Assembly: GCA_028280445.1 (NCBI GenBank)
Contig: JANQLU010000093.1
Coordinates: 124,001 to 188,000, forward strand
Source of the DNA: Pirellulaceae bacterium
GTDB taxonomy: Bacteria > Planctomycetota > Planctomycetia > Pirellulales > Pirellulaceae
DNA: 64,000 nt
Direction of reading: 5' to 3'
In this document: in pieces, positions 53,667-63,790 of the stretch
Position numbering within the stretch: position 1 is the first letter of the stretch
How the letters are laid out: each line of letters opens with the position of its first letter
Position numbers and translations under genes: made by a program
Notes under the pieces: model-generated
Seen by the model: the letters and a program-made list of their open reading frames with translations, nothing else
Databases searched by the model: none
What the model was told of the DNA's origin: nothing

Positions 53667-54038
53667 TATTTCAGGTCACGAAGTCTTCGTCAATACTTTT
53701 GTTGACCTGGAAAGAAACTTCTTTCGAAGTATTTACAAAACGAAACGGGCGTCGATTTCGCAAATGTCATAAACGCGTATTAGCTAGATACCCATCGATT
53801 TGTTAGTCATTGAGAAAAAACATATTTTTTTTTGAAGAACTTTTTTGGCGGATCACCGTTCGAAACCGCGCGCCGATCATTTCTTGATGAACTTCGATTT
53901 GTGTACTTGGAATTCGTTGTCTGGCTGTTTTGTTCGGCTAGAATGAAATCGTTGTGGGTGATTCCATTCGTTGATCTCATCTAAAACGCAACATATCGAT
54001 GCATGAAAATTCTCTTCTGCAAGTTTGGGGTTGATAAC

Positions 54039-54551
54039 ATGGACTATGTCTTGTCCGAAATACGAAAACAGTTGACAAAAATTGTTCGTTGTGAAAAAAA
54101 CCATCAACATTCACCACGTTTTGATACTTCCGACGTGGTCCAGGATTCGTTGATTCAGGTTTCTAACGAAATTGACAACAAGGCGCCAACACAAGTGCCG
54201 CGGGCTTGGCTGCAACGAATCGCTATTGGGCATCTGGCCAAACATTTGCGCTATCATCATGCGCAAAAACGATCGGCCAATCGCGAGTGCCGCAAAAGCG
54301 AAATCGTCGAATGTCAATCAGCGGGCGCTGATCCTCTGGATGCGATCGAGCAGCACGAAAACATCGAACGAATGATTACGGCGATTGGGAAACTGGATGC
54401 GACCGCCCGTCAGATCGTTTTGATGCGGTACTTTGAGGGAGCCAGCTACGAGTCGATTGCCCAACAACTGGGGTTGACCGTTCATCGAGTGCGAACCGAT
54501 CTGATAAACAGCTTGAAAAGCATTCGATTCGATATCGGAAATAATTCGTGA
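54039..54551 (+). CDS. RNA polymerase ECF-like sigma factor paired with a Ser/Thr kinase
   Basis: 170 residues from MDYVLSEIRKQLTKIV; an ATG at 54003 is possible. Region 2: 'SPRFDTSDVVQDSLIQVSNE'; region 4: 'LDATARQIVLMRYFEGASYE' and 'SIAQQLGLTVHRVRTDLINS'. The kinase gene starts 19 bp after its stop. Sigma factor/Ser-Thr kinase pairs are common in planctomycetes and the kinase is thought to control the sigma factor's activity by phosphorylation, in place of an anti-sigma factor. It is not closely similar to the two sigma paralogues at 15.4 and 41.6 kb. Confidence 0.9.
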   Translation: MDYVLSEIRKQLTKIVRCEKNHQHSPRFDTSDVVQDSLIQVSNEIDNKAPTQVPRAWLQRIAIGHLAKHLRYHHAQKRSANRECRKSEIVECQSAGADPLDAIEQHENIERMITAIGKLDATARQIVLMRYFEGASYESIAQQLGLTVHRVRTDLINSLKSIRFDIGNNS

Positions 54552-54570
54552 TAATTGTACGGCAATTTAT

Positions 54571-56718
54571 ATGACTGAAATTTTCGGTGACGACAGCATC
54601 GCCCAATTGGAAAAACAATTAACTGAAGTCCTTCAAGGTCTGGATAAAGACATCGATGTTTTGTCGATCTTGGGCCAATCATTTTCGTTGGGAAAATATC
54701 GACTGCTGGAATTGTTGGACCGAGGCGGACAGGCCTACGTGTTTCGAGCGTTAGACCCAGACCTCGACAAAGAAGTCGTCATCAAGTTATATCGAAAGGG
54801 GATGACCGAATCCGAAAAAGCGGACGCGCTTCGCGAAGGTAGCGCGATGGCACAGGTCGAAAGCCCCAACATCGTTCAGTGTTTCGCAGTCGAAGAATAT
54901 AAATCTGTTCCTTTTCTGGTGTTGGAATACGTCGAAGGTGTAACTTTAACCGAGTACGTTGAAAACAATCGCATTTCACCAGCGGATTCTTTGAGGTTGG
55001 TACGTCAGATCGCGACGGCCGTTGATGAAATTCATTCCAAGGGTTTTCTGCATTTGGATCTCAAACCCAGCAACGTGATGGTTTCCGCCGATGGTGAGCC
55101 GAAACTAATTGATTTTGGACTCGCCCAACCGTTGGACAAACTACACCGCAGCACTGGCCTCGGTTCGCCCGCTTTTATCGCTCCCGAACAATCGCGTCAG
55201 AACATTGATGAGATCGGCCCTGCAACCGACATATTTGGGCTCGGAAGCATTTTGTACTATTTGCTGACAGGACTTCCGCCATTTGTTGGTGATACCAAAG
55301 AGGAAGTCATTCAAGCGTCTCAGGAATACGACCTGGTTTCTCCCCAACGCTATGTCTCATCGATGCCGGATGCGCTGAGTGATTTCTGCCTCAAATGCTT
55401 GAGTGAATCGCCGGCCGAACGGTTCGAGACGATTGATGAATTTTTGACGGTTGCCAGATCGATCAAAATGCCAAAAGAATGGCAATGGTACCAGCATCCG
55501 ATGTTTTTTGTGTTTCTGATAGTTGTTGGGTTGCTGATTACCGGTGCAGTTTGGTGGAGCCAATCTGGCGACACAGGCACGAGTGGCGTCAACGCGCATA
55601 AAGAAAGAGAACTACTAGTAACCAAATTAAAACAGCAAACCGCAAAATTGTCACGGCAGGCGTTTAACCATGAATTAAACGACGATTTCAATCATGCCGC
55701 AGAATTGCATCGCCAGATTTTAAGAATTGTCGAAGACAACGAGATGACTAAAGAACTCAACACTCACATGTTTCGCGCGCGACAGGACTTGGCGAGAAAC
55801 CTGGAACGCTTGGGGAAATATGAGGCAGTGATCGACACTCGCCAAGAGATCATGAAAAGCTTTGGTGACTCGCCTTCAAAAAACGCTTCGTTGGTTTGGG
55901 ACCGACCGCTGGTTGCTGCATTGCGTATACAAGCCAAATTGCCGCTTGAGAAACGTGGACGGCTCGAACGAGGCGTGACTTATCTGGCTTGTGCTAATGA
56001 TCGCTTTGGGATGTTTTCAAACGAGAAACGACTGGAGTTTCTCAAAAAAGCAATCGCGGCCTATTCCGATGGAGTTGAAAATGATATTCGCATGGGACTT
56101 TGCTGCTATCGCCTGGCATCCATCTATTACGGCGCAAAAGACTTTGAACTCAGTCTCATCGAATTTCGGAAAGCCCATAAGATTTACAAAGCTCAACTGG
56201 GCGTTGATATGGCATCAACGCTCAAAGCGCTGCATTTTGTCGGGTATTGCCATATGATGCTCGACCGGTTCGACAAGGCAGAACCGATCTTTCGTGAGTG
56301 CATCCAGCTGAACCGGACGCAGTCATTTGACCTTGGGATGTTTCATGTCTCGTTCGGTGATCTGTTTCGAAAGAAGCGTGACTTTAAAGCAGCTTTTGAA
56401 CAATTTGAAAAAGCTTACCAGGCGTACAAAACATATTCTGAACAAACGAGTCTCATTCAACATGAGATTTCCAAAGCAAAATTTGAAATTCCGCTGACTC
56501 TGAATCGACTTGCTGAAACAGCCATCGATATGAAAGACCTCGACCGAGCACGTTCCTATCTGGCGAAAGCCAAAAACGCATACCAAGAAGCCGAACAGTT
56601 GGCGTCGGGAATTACCAGTAAACGGATTAAAGACAAAATTCGTGAAATTCAAAACAACATCAACAGAATTCAACAATTGATCGACAATCAAAAAACGGAC
56701 TCGCAGAATCAGAAATAG
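54571..56718 (+). CDS. Membrane Ser/Thr protein kinase with TPR-like extracytoplasmic part
   Basis: 715 residues. Kinase domain 43-300: glycine loop 'LLDRGGQAYVFRA', Lys72 in 'VVIKLYRK', catalytic loop 'LHLDLKPSNVMV' (Asp163, HLD in place of HRD), 'LIDFGLAQ' (DFG at 181-183) and 'PAFIAPEQS'. A membrane helix at 311-329 (MFFVFLIVVGLLITGAVWW) is followed by about 380 residues of helical repeats (TPR type; FELSLIEFRKAHKIYKAQLG, LDRFDKAEPIFRECIQLN). It probably senses a signal through the repeats and acts on the sigma factor encoded upstream. Confidence 0.94.
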   Translation: MTEIFGDDSIAQLEKQLTEVLQGLDKDIDVLSILGQSFSLGKYRLLELLDRGGQAYVFRALDPDLDKEVVIKLYRKGMTESEKADALREGSAMAQVESPNIVQCFAVEEYKSVPFLVLEYVEGVTLTEYVENNRISPADSLRLVRQIATAVDEIHSKGFLHLDLKPSNVMVSADGEPKLIDFGLAQPLDKLHRSTGLGSPAFIAPEQSRQNIDEIGPATDIFGLGSILYYLLTGLPPFVGDTKEEVIQASQEYDLVSPQRYVSSMPDALSDFCLKCLSESPAERFETIDEFLTVARSIKMPKEWQWYQHPMFFVFLIVVGLLITGAVWWSQSGDTGTSGVNAHKERELLVTKLKQQTAKLSRQAFNHELNDDFNHAAELHRQILRIVEDNEMTKELNTHMFRARQDLARNLERLGKYEAVIDTRQEIMKSFGDSPSKNASLVWDRPLVAALRIQAKLPLEKRGRLERGVTYLACANDRFGMFSNEKRLEFLKKAIAAYSDGVENDIRMGLCCYRLASIYYGAKDFELSLIEFRKAHKIYKAQLGVDMASTLKALHFVGYCHMMLDRFDKAEPIFRECIQLNRTQSFDLGMFHVSFGDLFRKKRDFKAAFEQFEKAYQAYKTYSEQTSLIQHEISKAKFEIPLTLNRLAETAIDMKDLDRARSYLAKAKNAYQEAEQLASGITSKRIKDKIREIQNNINRIQQLIDNQKTDSQNQK

Positions 56719-56846
56719 CAGAACAATGCACGTGATTTGATCTTCGGCATTCGTTTCAACTCGAGCATTTTTTCAGGTTTGCCAAAACCGACAAAACTCA
56801 CTTCGGGTAGAATGGGGCGACAACTCCATCGAACAACGAGTGAAAT

Positions 56847-58295
56847 ATGAAAGCGACCGTTCTTTCTGTCTGCCTGGCGATTTTTTGGGTGATCACGTCT
56901 GTTGCTCCAGCACAGACCAACGATACGTTAAAACAGCGTCTGACACTTGAGTCGAAAAAGACGTCATCGGGGAAAATTTCGCGGGGCCATTTTCGCGTCT
57001 TTGAAAATCGCAAGGCTGGGAAGGGTCGAGAATTAGAACTCAACATCGTGGTTCTGCACGCAACGGGGAAAGATCCGCAACCTGACCCGGTGTTCTGCCT
57101 GGCAGGCGGGCCCGGGCAAGCGGCAGCGACGATTTGGCAGGGCTTTCAAAATCATTGGATGCGACGCGATCGCGATCTGGTGTTTGTCAATCAACGCGGC
57201 ACAGGTGGGTCAAATCGATTGGCGTTTCCAAGGCGCGAAGCTGCCAGTCCGCAAGATTACTTGCGTCCGCTGTTAGAGGAGACCCGCGTCAAAAAAGCCG
57301 CTGAGACACTCAGCAAAAAATTTGATTTGCGTATGTACTCGACTCCCGACGCGATGGATGATCTCAATGAGATTCGGCAGGCACTCGGTTACAAAAAAAT
57401 CAATCTCATCGGTGGTTCCTATGGAACGCGTGCGTCACTGGTCTATATTCGTCGGCACGGCGAAACCGTTCGCACAGCTATGCTGAATGGAGTTGCACCA
57501 ATCGAGTTCAAAAATCCGTTGTACCATGCGCAGGAAGCTCAAATCGCACTGGACAAAATTTTTGATGAAATCGAAGCCAGTGAAAAATATCGAAAGGCGT
57601 TTCCCGATCTACGAAAAAAATTCAAGGAAATTTTAAAGCGGTTCGACGATGGTCCGATCAAGGTCGAGTTGAAAAATCGCCGAACAGGAGATCCTATTCA
57701 AGTAAAACTGTCCAAGTCCGTGTTTTGTTCATCACTGCGGTTGCAGTTGTATTACCTGAACACCAGTCGTCGGGTGCCCCTGATGTTATTGCAGGCTCAT
57801 GCCGGAGATTTTAAACCGTTTGCGATCAGTGCCATTAATCGCAATCGATCGCTTGGAAATGCAATTGCGATGGGCATGCTGTTGAGTGTGACTGCGGCAG
57901 AAGATGTTGCTCGTATCGAGCCTGAAGAAATTGCATCAGCAACCAAAGATACGTTTCTCGGTGATGTGCGAGTCAAAAGCCAGATTGCAGCTTGCAAATT
58001 CTGGCCCAAGTCTTCCTTGCCGAAAAATTTTGGTTCTCCCGTCAAATCAAATGTCCAGACATTGATTCTGTCCGGTTCACTTGATCCGGTGACCGGCCCT
58101 CGTTGGGGCGAAGTCGTTCACAAGAATTTTCCCAACAGCGTTCATGTCGTAGCGCCTGGTGCACACGGTGTCGGCGGACCGTGTATTCAGACCATCCAAA
58201 GACAGTTTTTGAAAACCGGGACGGTCAAAGATCTGGATGTTTCATGCGTCAAAAAGATGAAAATGCCGCCGTTGGCGTTGCCCAAGAAAGATTGA
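56847..58295 (+). CDS. Secreted alpha/beta hydrolase (S33 aminopeptidase-like)
   Basis: 482 residues with a signal peptide (VLSVCLAIFWVITSVAPAQ). The fold blocks are 'PVFCLAGGPGQAAA' (oxyanion loop), 'RDLVFVNQRGTGGSNRLAF', nucleophile elbow 'NLIGGSYGTRASLVYI', Asp in 'LILSGSLDPVTGP' and His in 'VVAPGAHGVGGPCI'. This is the tripeptidyl/prolyl aminopeptidase-like group of S33. It would cut peptides outside the cytoplasm, but many members are esterases. It is monocistronic. Confidence 0.93.
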   Translation: MKATVLSVCLAIFWVITSVAPAQTNDTLKQRLTLESKKTSSGKISRGHFRVFENRKAGKGRELELNIVVLHATGKDPQPDPVFCLAGGPGQAAATIWQGFQNHWMRRDRDLVFVNQRGTGGSNRLAFPRREAASPQDYLRPLLEETRVKKAAETLSKKFDLRMYSTPDAMDDLNEIRQALGYKKINLIGGSYGTRASLVYIRRHGETVRTAMLNGVAPIEFKNPLYHAQEAQIALDKIFDEIEASEKYRKAFPDLRKKFKEILKRFDDGPIKVELKNRRTGDPIQVKLSKSVFCSSLRLQLYYLNTSRRVPLMLLQAHAGDFKPFAISAINRNRSLGNAIAMGMLLSVTAAEDVARIEPEEIASATKDTFLGDVRVKSQIAACKFWPKSSLPKNFGSPVKSNVQTLILSGSLDPVTGPRWGEVVHKNFPNSVHVVAPGAHGVGGPCIQTIQRQFLKTGTVKDLDVSCVKKMKMPPLALPKKD

Positions 58296-58320
58296 CACAA
58301 GGCTTTTGCCAAGCCTGATC

Positions 58321-58441
58321 TGTGAGTGGCGAGGCGCTATGTAGCGTTGATTAAATCGGAAAGCTATGAATTTGATGTGAGCGGCAAGGCGCTAGCCGCC
58401 GGTATTTGGGGGTTCACCGGCGGCTAGCGCCTCGCCGCCCA
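58321..58441. repeat. Composite repeat: family B palindrome interrupted by family C (copy 3)
   Basis: TGTGAGTGGCGAGGCGCTAT, then a family C piece GTAGCGTTGATTAAATCGG (58341 on) with 'AAAGCTATGAATTTGA', then a full B palindrome TGTGAGCGGCAAGGCGCTAG ... CTAGCGCCTCGCCGCCCACG. It shows that family C enters family B copies. Confidence 0.85.
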
Positions 58442-58500
58442 CGATGTTTGCCAATGTCTGGAAGCTAGTTCGTTTTGATGATGTGCTCTCAAGGTTGCAT

Positions 58501-60012
58501 TTATGTGCTGTTCTCGGCGGAATATTTTTCGATGTAGTTGGCGACCTTGATTTTTTTTCGAGTATTGGCGCTCGCCATATAACGGACCTTGCCAAATATT
58601 TGCCGCTCGGGCCCCCAAGCTCGATCGTAGCGTCCCAGCACCCAAAATATTCCGCTGTAAGAATTTGGATTGCGCCCGTCCAGGGCGTATTTGTTATTTA
58701 ACTCGATCATAATTTCCAAAGCGGCTTGGGGAGACCGTGTCCAATGTAAAATTTTTTTGCCCCATAACATTCGCAGATAGTTGTGGATACGACCTTCGCG
58801 AATCAGTTGGCGTTGGGCAGCGTTCCAAAGCTCGTCGTGAGTTCGAGCTTGCTCAAAATCTTCCAGTTCGTAGATATGCTCTCGGTGATCCGAAGCGTGT
58901 TTTGCCAATGTCTTTTGAGCCCAATCTGGCAGCGAGGAATATTGATCGAAATCATCTCGCAACGCGCACATGTTGTAACCCAATTCGCGCCAAGTGATCA
59001 GTTCATCCAAAAACGACTCCACCTCTTCGTTGGCACCCCACCAACCGGACGAACTTCCGGTAGCTTTTTCCGAAACCTGATCTGAATTCCACAGGGCCGC
59101 TTTGGCGACTTGATGAAAAACCTGATGCGCCGAGAGATGCCCAAAATGCAAATAAGGTGACAGCCCGCTGGTCACTTGTTTTTCTGGTTCGTTTCGCGAA
59201 TGGATGTACTGTCCAAGTCCCGTTTTGACAAAATCTCGCAACCGTTGCACGGCAGATTGAGAACCGCCACGAATGCTTGACACCGCAACCGAATGATCAA
59301 TCGGAAATTTTGCCACCTCGGCAGCAATGTCGCGAATCGAACTCAGGTCAACGGGTTTCCATTTTTTGCGAATCGATTCAGGGATCGAACGCAGTGCCGG
59401 CAATTTTTTTCTGGCCAACGGATTGGCTTTGGGAACATCGCTCAAATGAGGCAATAAATTTTTTTGCAGGTAACGCCGAAAATCAACCGCGCGGCTAAAA
59501 ACTCGATCGGTCACTCGCATTGGCAGTAATCCGTTGGAATCCACCGACTCCAACAGAATGTTGGTTTGCCTGGCTGCGGCTGCCACCATCTTGGGTAGAA
59601 AAAAGCAGGGGAAATCATCTGTCACAACGACACACGCCCGTTTCATCAACGCTTTGAGCAACCCTTTGCCTTGATCGGGTGTTCGTTCCAGGTAGGGATA
59701 GTAGGTCACGGGTTTGTCGGCAAAAGCCGCAGCGTTATCCATCATTCCTTGAATAACAAATCCGTGAATCCGGCCGCTGGCCCACGGATAGCCGCTACGT
59801 AGCGCTTCGAATACCAACAACGGCTTTCCCAAAGCGCTTGCCCAGTCGATTGCCCGCTGCAAACTGAAATTCCAGGTTGCCCGCCGATGCGCGATCATCC
59901 AATACAACACGTATTGGCCATCGACTTTAACGATTGGCTTTGGATTTCCGGTTGTCAGCGTTGTGATACGGCAATTGGGCACGTCGCTTTTGATTTGCTG
60001 CCAATCATGCAT
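58501..60012 (-). CDS. phr: Class II CPD photolyase
   Basis: 503 residues. N-terminal photolyase domain: 'DGQYVLYWMIAHRRATWNFS', 'KPLLVFEALRSGYPWASGRI'. FAD-binding domain with class II blocks: 'TSGLSPYLHFGHLSAHQVFH', 'EVESFLDELITWRELGYNMC', 'THDELWNAAQRQLIREGRIH', 'YLRMLWGKKILHWTRSPQAA' and 'ALDGRNPNSYSGIFWVLGRY'. The enzyme splits cyclobutane pyrimidine dimers with light energy carried by FADH-. The gene is monocistronic. The imuA-imuB-dnaE2 cassette in the same window also answers DNA damage but is not linked. Confidence 0.96.
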   Translation of the reverse strand: MHDWQQIKSDVPNCRITTLTTGNPKPIVKVDGQYVLYWMIAHRRATWNFSLQRAIDWASALGKPLLVFEALRSGYPWASGRIHGFVIQGMMDNAAAFADKPVTYYPYLERTPDQGKGLLKALMKRACVVVTDDFPCFFLPKMVAAAARQTNILLESVDSNGLLPMRVTDRVFSRAVDFRRYLQKNLLPHLSDVPKANPLARKKLPALRSIPESIRKKWKPVDLSSIRDIAAEVAKFPIDHSVAVSSIRGGSQSAVQRLRDFVKTGLGQYIHSRNEPEKQVTSGLSPYLHFGHLSAHQVFHQVAKAALWNSDQVSEKATGSSSGWWGANEEVESFLDELITWRELGYNMCALRDDFDQYSSLPDWAQKTLAKHASDHREHIYELEDFEQARTHDELWNAAQRQLIREGRIHNYLRMLWGKKILHWTRSPQAALEIMIELNNKYALDGRNPNSYSGIFWVLGRYDRAWGPERQIFGKVRYMASANTRKKIKVANYIEKYSAENST

Positions 60013-60206
60013 ATTTCGGTTGCTCAGGTGTTAACGTTCGAGACGGGTGAGTGCGTTACGAATCACAAAATGGTCAATCCACTGACCGAAATCGCTCGTG
60101 TTTCCTAACCGTTCCATACGATATCAGAACGGTGTTGTCGGAATCGTGCCCACGAGCCCCCAACACCAAGGAATCGCCGTCAGAATCTGGTCTGGAAAGG
60201 ACTTCC

Positions 60207-60536
60207 ATGTCGGCTACATCCTCGAACAAACCGTCATCGCAAATTGCGACCTTCGTTCTGGTACCAATCGGTTTGTTATTCATTATCTTGGTGACGCCCA
60301 GCGGAATCGACGGTCAATCGCTGCTGGGGAAAATACTGAGTCAGGATTCGAGCGAAGCCCATTTGGACACGGAATCGAATTCGTCAAACGTTGCCAACCA
60401 GGAATACTCGATGCGAAGTATGACAGGTGACAACGGGTCACCGACACAGGTTCCCGCATCCACATCGCCAGAAATTCGCGTGGCCGAAGACTGGTTGCAA
60501 AAAACGGGTCTCCCGTCGATCAATGCCAACCAATAA
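60207..60536 (+). CDS. Small single-membrane-helix protein of unknown function
   Basis: 109 residues from MSATSSNKPSSQ, with GGAAAGGAC upstream. One hydrophobic helix (IATFVLVPIGLLFIILVTPS) is followed by a polar, Ser/Asp-rich tail (DSSEAHLDTESNSSNVANQE) and an end 'RVAEDWLQKTGLPSINANQ'. It is convergent with serS, with one base between the two stops. No family is recognised. Confidence 0.6.
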   Translation: MSATSSNKPSSQIATFVLVPIGLLFIILVTPSGIDGQSLLGKILSQDSSEAHLDTESNSSNVANQEYSMRSMTGDNGSPTQVPASTSPEIRVAEDWLQKTGLPSINANQ

Positions 60537-60537
60537 A

Positions 60538-61815
60538 TCAACCGCCTATTTTTTCGACTCCCATGATCGGCTGGAGCACCGGCGGTATATTCACCGACCC
60601 GTCGGAGTTCTGGTGGTTTTCTAAAATCGAGATCAATGCACGACTCAACGCAATGGCTGTTCCGTTGAGTGTATGAACAAAGTGCGTGCCTTTGGTTCCT
60701 TCTTTTTTGAAACGAACTTTTAATCGCCGCGATTGATAATCGGTACAGTTTGATGTACTGGTAACTTCACCCCACTCTCCACCATCGCCACGACCGGGCA
60801 TCCATGCTTCGAGATCGAATTTTCGGTAGGCCGGTCCGCCGAGATCTCCCGTTGCGGTATCGACAACTCGATAAGGTATTTCCAAAGCATCGAACAAATC
60901 GCATTCGATATCGCGCAATTCATCGTGCAGCGCATCGCTTTGTTCGGGTAAACAAAACGCGAACATTTCAACTTTGGTAAATTGATGAACGCGATAAAGG
61001 CCCCGCGACGCACGTCCCGCAGCGCCAGCTTCGGTTCGATAACAATGGCTGATGCCGCAGATTTTGATGGGCAGATCCTCGTCGCTGAGTGTCACTCCGC
61101 TGTATAACCCGCCCAACGTAATTTCAGCTGTTCCAATCAGCGACAGCGCAGAATTTTCAATGCTGTAAACCTGCGTTTCCGGACCCCGAGGATTAAAGCC
61201 GATTCCTTGTAACACTTCATCGGTTGCCAAGTCTGGAGTCATCGTGGGAACGAACCCCCGTTTGACCAACTCTGTCGTTGCCCACTGTTGGAGTGCCAGA
61301 TCCAACAAGACAATCTCGTTTTTTAGAAAATAAAAGCCCGATCCGGTGGTCCGCGCTCCGCCTTCGAAATCAATCCAGTCCCATTTTTGTCCAAGTTCGA
61401 CATGGTCCTGCGGTTTGAAATCGAATTGACGCGGCGAAAATTTTCCGCGAGAAATTTCGAGATTGGATTTGTCATCGACGCCGATCGGTGCGTCGGGATG
61501 GGCCATGTTAGGAATGATTAATTGGATGGCTGCCACCTGTTCCTCGAGCACATCATGTTCCGCTTGAGCTGCCGCTTTTTGTTCGCGCAATTTTCTGGCT
61601 TCTTCCTTGATCGCCTCTCGTTCCTCCGGTGGCGCCGAGCCTATTTTTTTTGAAAGTTCGTTGGCCTGACGATTTAGTTCTTCGGCAAGTTGAAGTTTTG
61701 ATTTTCGCTGGGTCTCTAATTCGACAAAGTGATCGATATCAGCATCCATGCCGCGATTGACGCAGTTTTGTTTCACCGCTGCGGCATTTTCGATGATAAA
61801 TTTTCGGTCGAGCAT
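60538..61815 (-). CDS. serS: Seryl-tRNA synthetase
   Basis: 425 residues, normal size. N-terminal tRNA-binding coiled-coil arm: 'ELETQRKSKLQLAEELNRQA', to 'QAEHDVLEEQVAAIQLIIPN'. Class II catalytic core: 'EITLGGLYSGVTLSDEDLPI', motif 2 'CYRTEAGAAGRASRGLYRVH', and motif 3 region 'TLNGTAIALSRALISILENH'. It attaches serine to tRNA(Ser) (and to tRNA(Sec) if the cell has one, which matters for the UGA gene at 49258). It is an essential housekeeping gene. Confidence 0.98.
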   Translation of the reverse strand: MLDRKFIIENAAAVKQNCVNRGMDADIDHFVELETQRKSKLQLAEELNRQANELSKKIGSAPPEEREAIKEEARKLREQKAAAQAEHDVLEEQVAAIQLIIPNMAHPDAPIGVDDKSNLEISRGKFSPRQFDFKPQDHVELGQKWDWIDFEGGARTTGSGFYFLKNEIVLLDLALQQWATTELVKRGFVPTMTPDLATDEVLQGIGFNPRGPETQVYSIENSALSLIGTAEITLGGLYSGVTLSDEDLPIKICGISHCYRTEAGAAGRASRGLYRVHQFTKVEMFAFCLPEQSDALHDELRDIECDLFDALEIPYRVVDTATGDLGGPAYRKFDLEAWMPGRGDGGEWGEVTSTSNCTDYQSRRLKVRFKKEGTKGTHFVHTLNGTAIALSRALISILENHQNSDGSVNIPPVLQPIMGVEKIGG

Positions 61816-61982
61816 CGATGTTTCTTTCGTCGGTTATGTATTCATGATTGACAAACCGAATCGTCAGGTGATCTTCCGTGTTGATCTTGCTAACGCTTCG
61901 CAATTGTGAAAATGGATATTTTAAATTCCGCGGCTCTATAAATCAGGTATGACAAATTCAATCGACTGGGGTTCAGCCGCGG

Positions 61983-63383
61983 TTACACACGAATCTCAGC
62001 AAGTTCCGCCCATAGGTGAGCACTGGCTTTGATGCCACGATGAAAATCGGAAAGTGAAAATCTTTCGTTGGGGCTGTGCATGTTGTCGTCATCTTGCCCC
62101 CAGCCCAACAGCAACGTGTCGATGCCGAGTTTTTCGGTGAACGCCGTCACCACGGGAATCGAACCGCCAGTTCGAATAAAGCAAGGTTTCGTCCCAAAAC
62201 CCCGTTCGATCGCTTCGGCTGCCGCCGCCATGAAAGGACTGTCGAGATCGACCGTAACTCCTCGGGCACCGTGCATGGGAATTAACTCCATCTCAATCCC
62301 CGGCGGGCAGATTTCTTTCAAATATGATTCCAATGACGCCAATATTTTTTGGGGATCTTGGTTGGCGACCAAACGACAACTGAATTTTGCTCCCGCTTTT
62401 GCCGGTAAAACCGTTTTTGCACCTTCGTCTTGGTAACCGCTCCACAAGCCATTGATATCAAACGTCGGGCGGCTCCAGCGTCGCTCAAGCGTGGTAAATC
62501 CGGCTTCGCCGCTCAGTTCCGAGACGCCGATTTGTTTCATATATTCCTGCTCATCAAAATTGAGATCATCAAACTGTTTTCGCTCGGCGTCGGTCATTTC
62601 CAGAACTTCATCGTAGAAACCAGGAATCTGAACCCGACCATTTTCGTCAATCAGTTTTGCGAGCATTTGCGTCAGGGCATTGGCCGGATTGGTGACCGAG
62701 CCGCCGAATGCGCCGGAGTGCAAGTCCTGGTTAGGACCTTGGAGGCGTAATTCGTAATAGGAAATGCCTTTCAATCCGTAAGTGATGGCTGGCCGCTCGG
62801 GTCCGTACATCGAACCATCGCTAATCACGGCAACATCGCAACTGATTTTTTCGATCGCCGTCGGTTGACCGGGTTGATCGTATTTTCCGGCCAAAAACTC
62901 CATCAATCCTTTGCTGCCGCACTCTTCTTCACCCTCAATCAAAAACTTGATTTGAACGGGCAGCTGGTCAGCCGTTTCTTTCCAGGCTTGGGCACTGATA
63001 ATGTGGGTTAAAAACTGGCCTTTGTCGTCGGTTGCTCCACGAGCGAACAAATAGCCGTTTCGAACATGCGGTTCAAACGGTGGAGTTTCCCATTCGTCCA
63101 ACGGATCTGGCGGCTGAACATCATAGTGTCCGTAAACTAAAACGGTGGGAGCGTTTTCAATCGGGGGACTTTGAGCAAATACAATGGGATGGCCGACCGT
63201 TTCGATGATTTCGGTTTCAAACCCGATCGATTTCAATCGTTCGGCGATCCAGTTCCCTGCCCGCTGGACATCGTCTTTATAGGCGCTGTCGGTACTGACG
63301 CTGGGAATGCGCAGCAGTTCACATAAATCATCTTCGAATGCTTGTTTGTTTTGCTCGATGTAAGTTTCCAGTGGGAGAACCAT
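61983..63383 (-). CDS. M20-family dipeptidase (CNDP-like)
   Basis: 466 residues from MVLPLETYIEQN; an ATG two codons earlier is equally possible. Zinc-site blocks: 'PTVLVYGHYDVQPPDPLDEW' (first His), 'LFARGATDDKGQFLTHIISA' (bridging Asp), 'KFLIEGEEECGSKGLMEFLA' (general base Glu pair), and 'SFYELRLQG'-like dimerisation part 'LHSGAFGGSVTNPANALTQM'. Family members cut dipeptides and related amide bonds in the cytosol with two zinc ions. It is monocistronic. Confidence 0.95.
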   Translation of the reverse strand: MVLPLETYIEQNKQAFEDDLCELLRIPSVSTDSAYKDDVQRAGNWIAERLKSIGFETEIIETVGHPIVFAQSPPIENAPTVLVYGHYDVQPPDPLDEWETPPFEPHVRNGYLFARGATDDKGQFLTHIISAQAWKETADQLPVQIKFLIEGEEECGSKGLMEFLAGKYDQPGQPTAIEKISCDVAVISDGSMYGPERPAITYGLKGISYYELRLQGPNQDLHSGAFGGSVTNPANALTQMLAKLIDENGRVQIPGFYDEVLEMTDAERKQFDDLNFDEQEYMKQIGVSELSGEAGFTTLERRWSRPTFDINGLWSGYQDEGAKTVLPAKAGAKFSCRLVANQDPQKILASLESYLKEICPPGIEMELIPMHGARGVTVDLDSPFMAAAAEAIERGFGTKPCFIRTGGSIPVVTAFTEKLGIDTLLLGWGQDDDNMHSPNERFSLSDFHRGIKASAHLWAELAEIRV

Positions 63384-63790
63384 ATTCATTTTCCGGGGGT
63401 CAAAATGCTGGCATTGAGGGTGGTTCCAACGTTTTTTTGAAGCAAATTCAAAATGGGGATAGAAATGCCTGTTTTTAGCTGGTTTATCAATATAGCGATT
63501 TGACAGAATGTCGGCTATGAGCACTCAGGACAGCGTTTTTCCCCACAAATTGTCCACTTCAGGTTTTTGAACCTTTCGATCGTCGACTGTGTCAGTTCCA
63601 GTGAACGATTCCTTCGGGAGACCTTGACCACACGGCTACAAAAGTTATCAATTCTTGACGTATTACCGATACAAAGAATTTGCGAAAAACACTGTGGTTC
63701 GTGTAAACTAATTTATCCGTATTCTTTTGACTGTTTTCACGTGCGAGCGTCGGTTCACACCAAATAGTGATCGAATAGAGTTCTTTTAAA

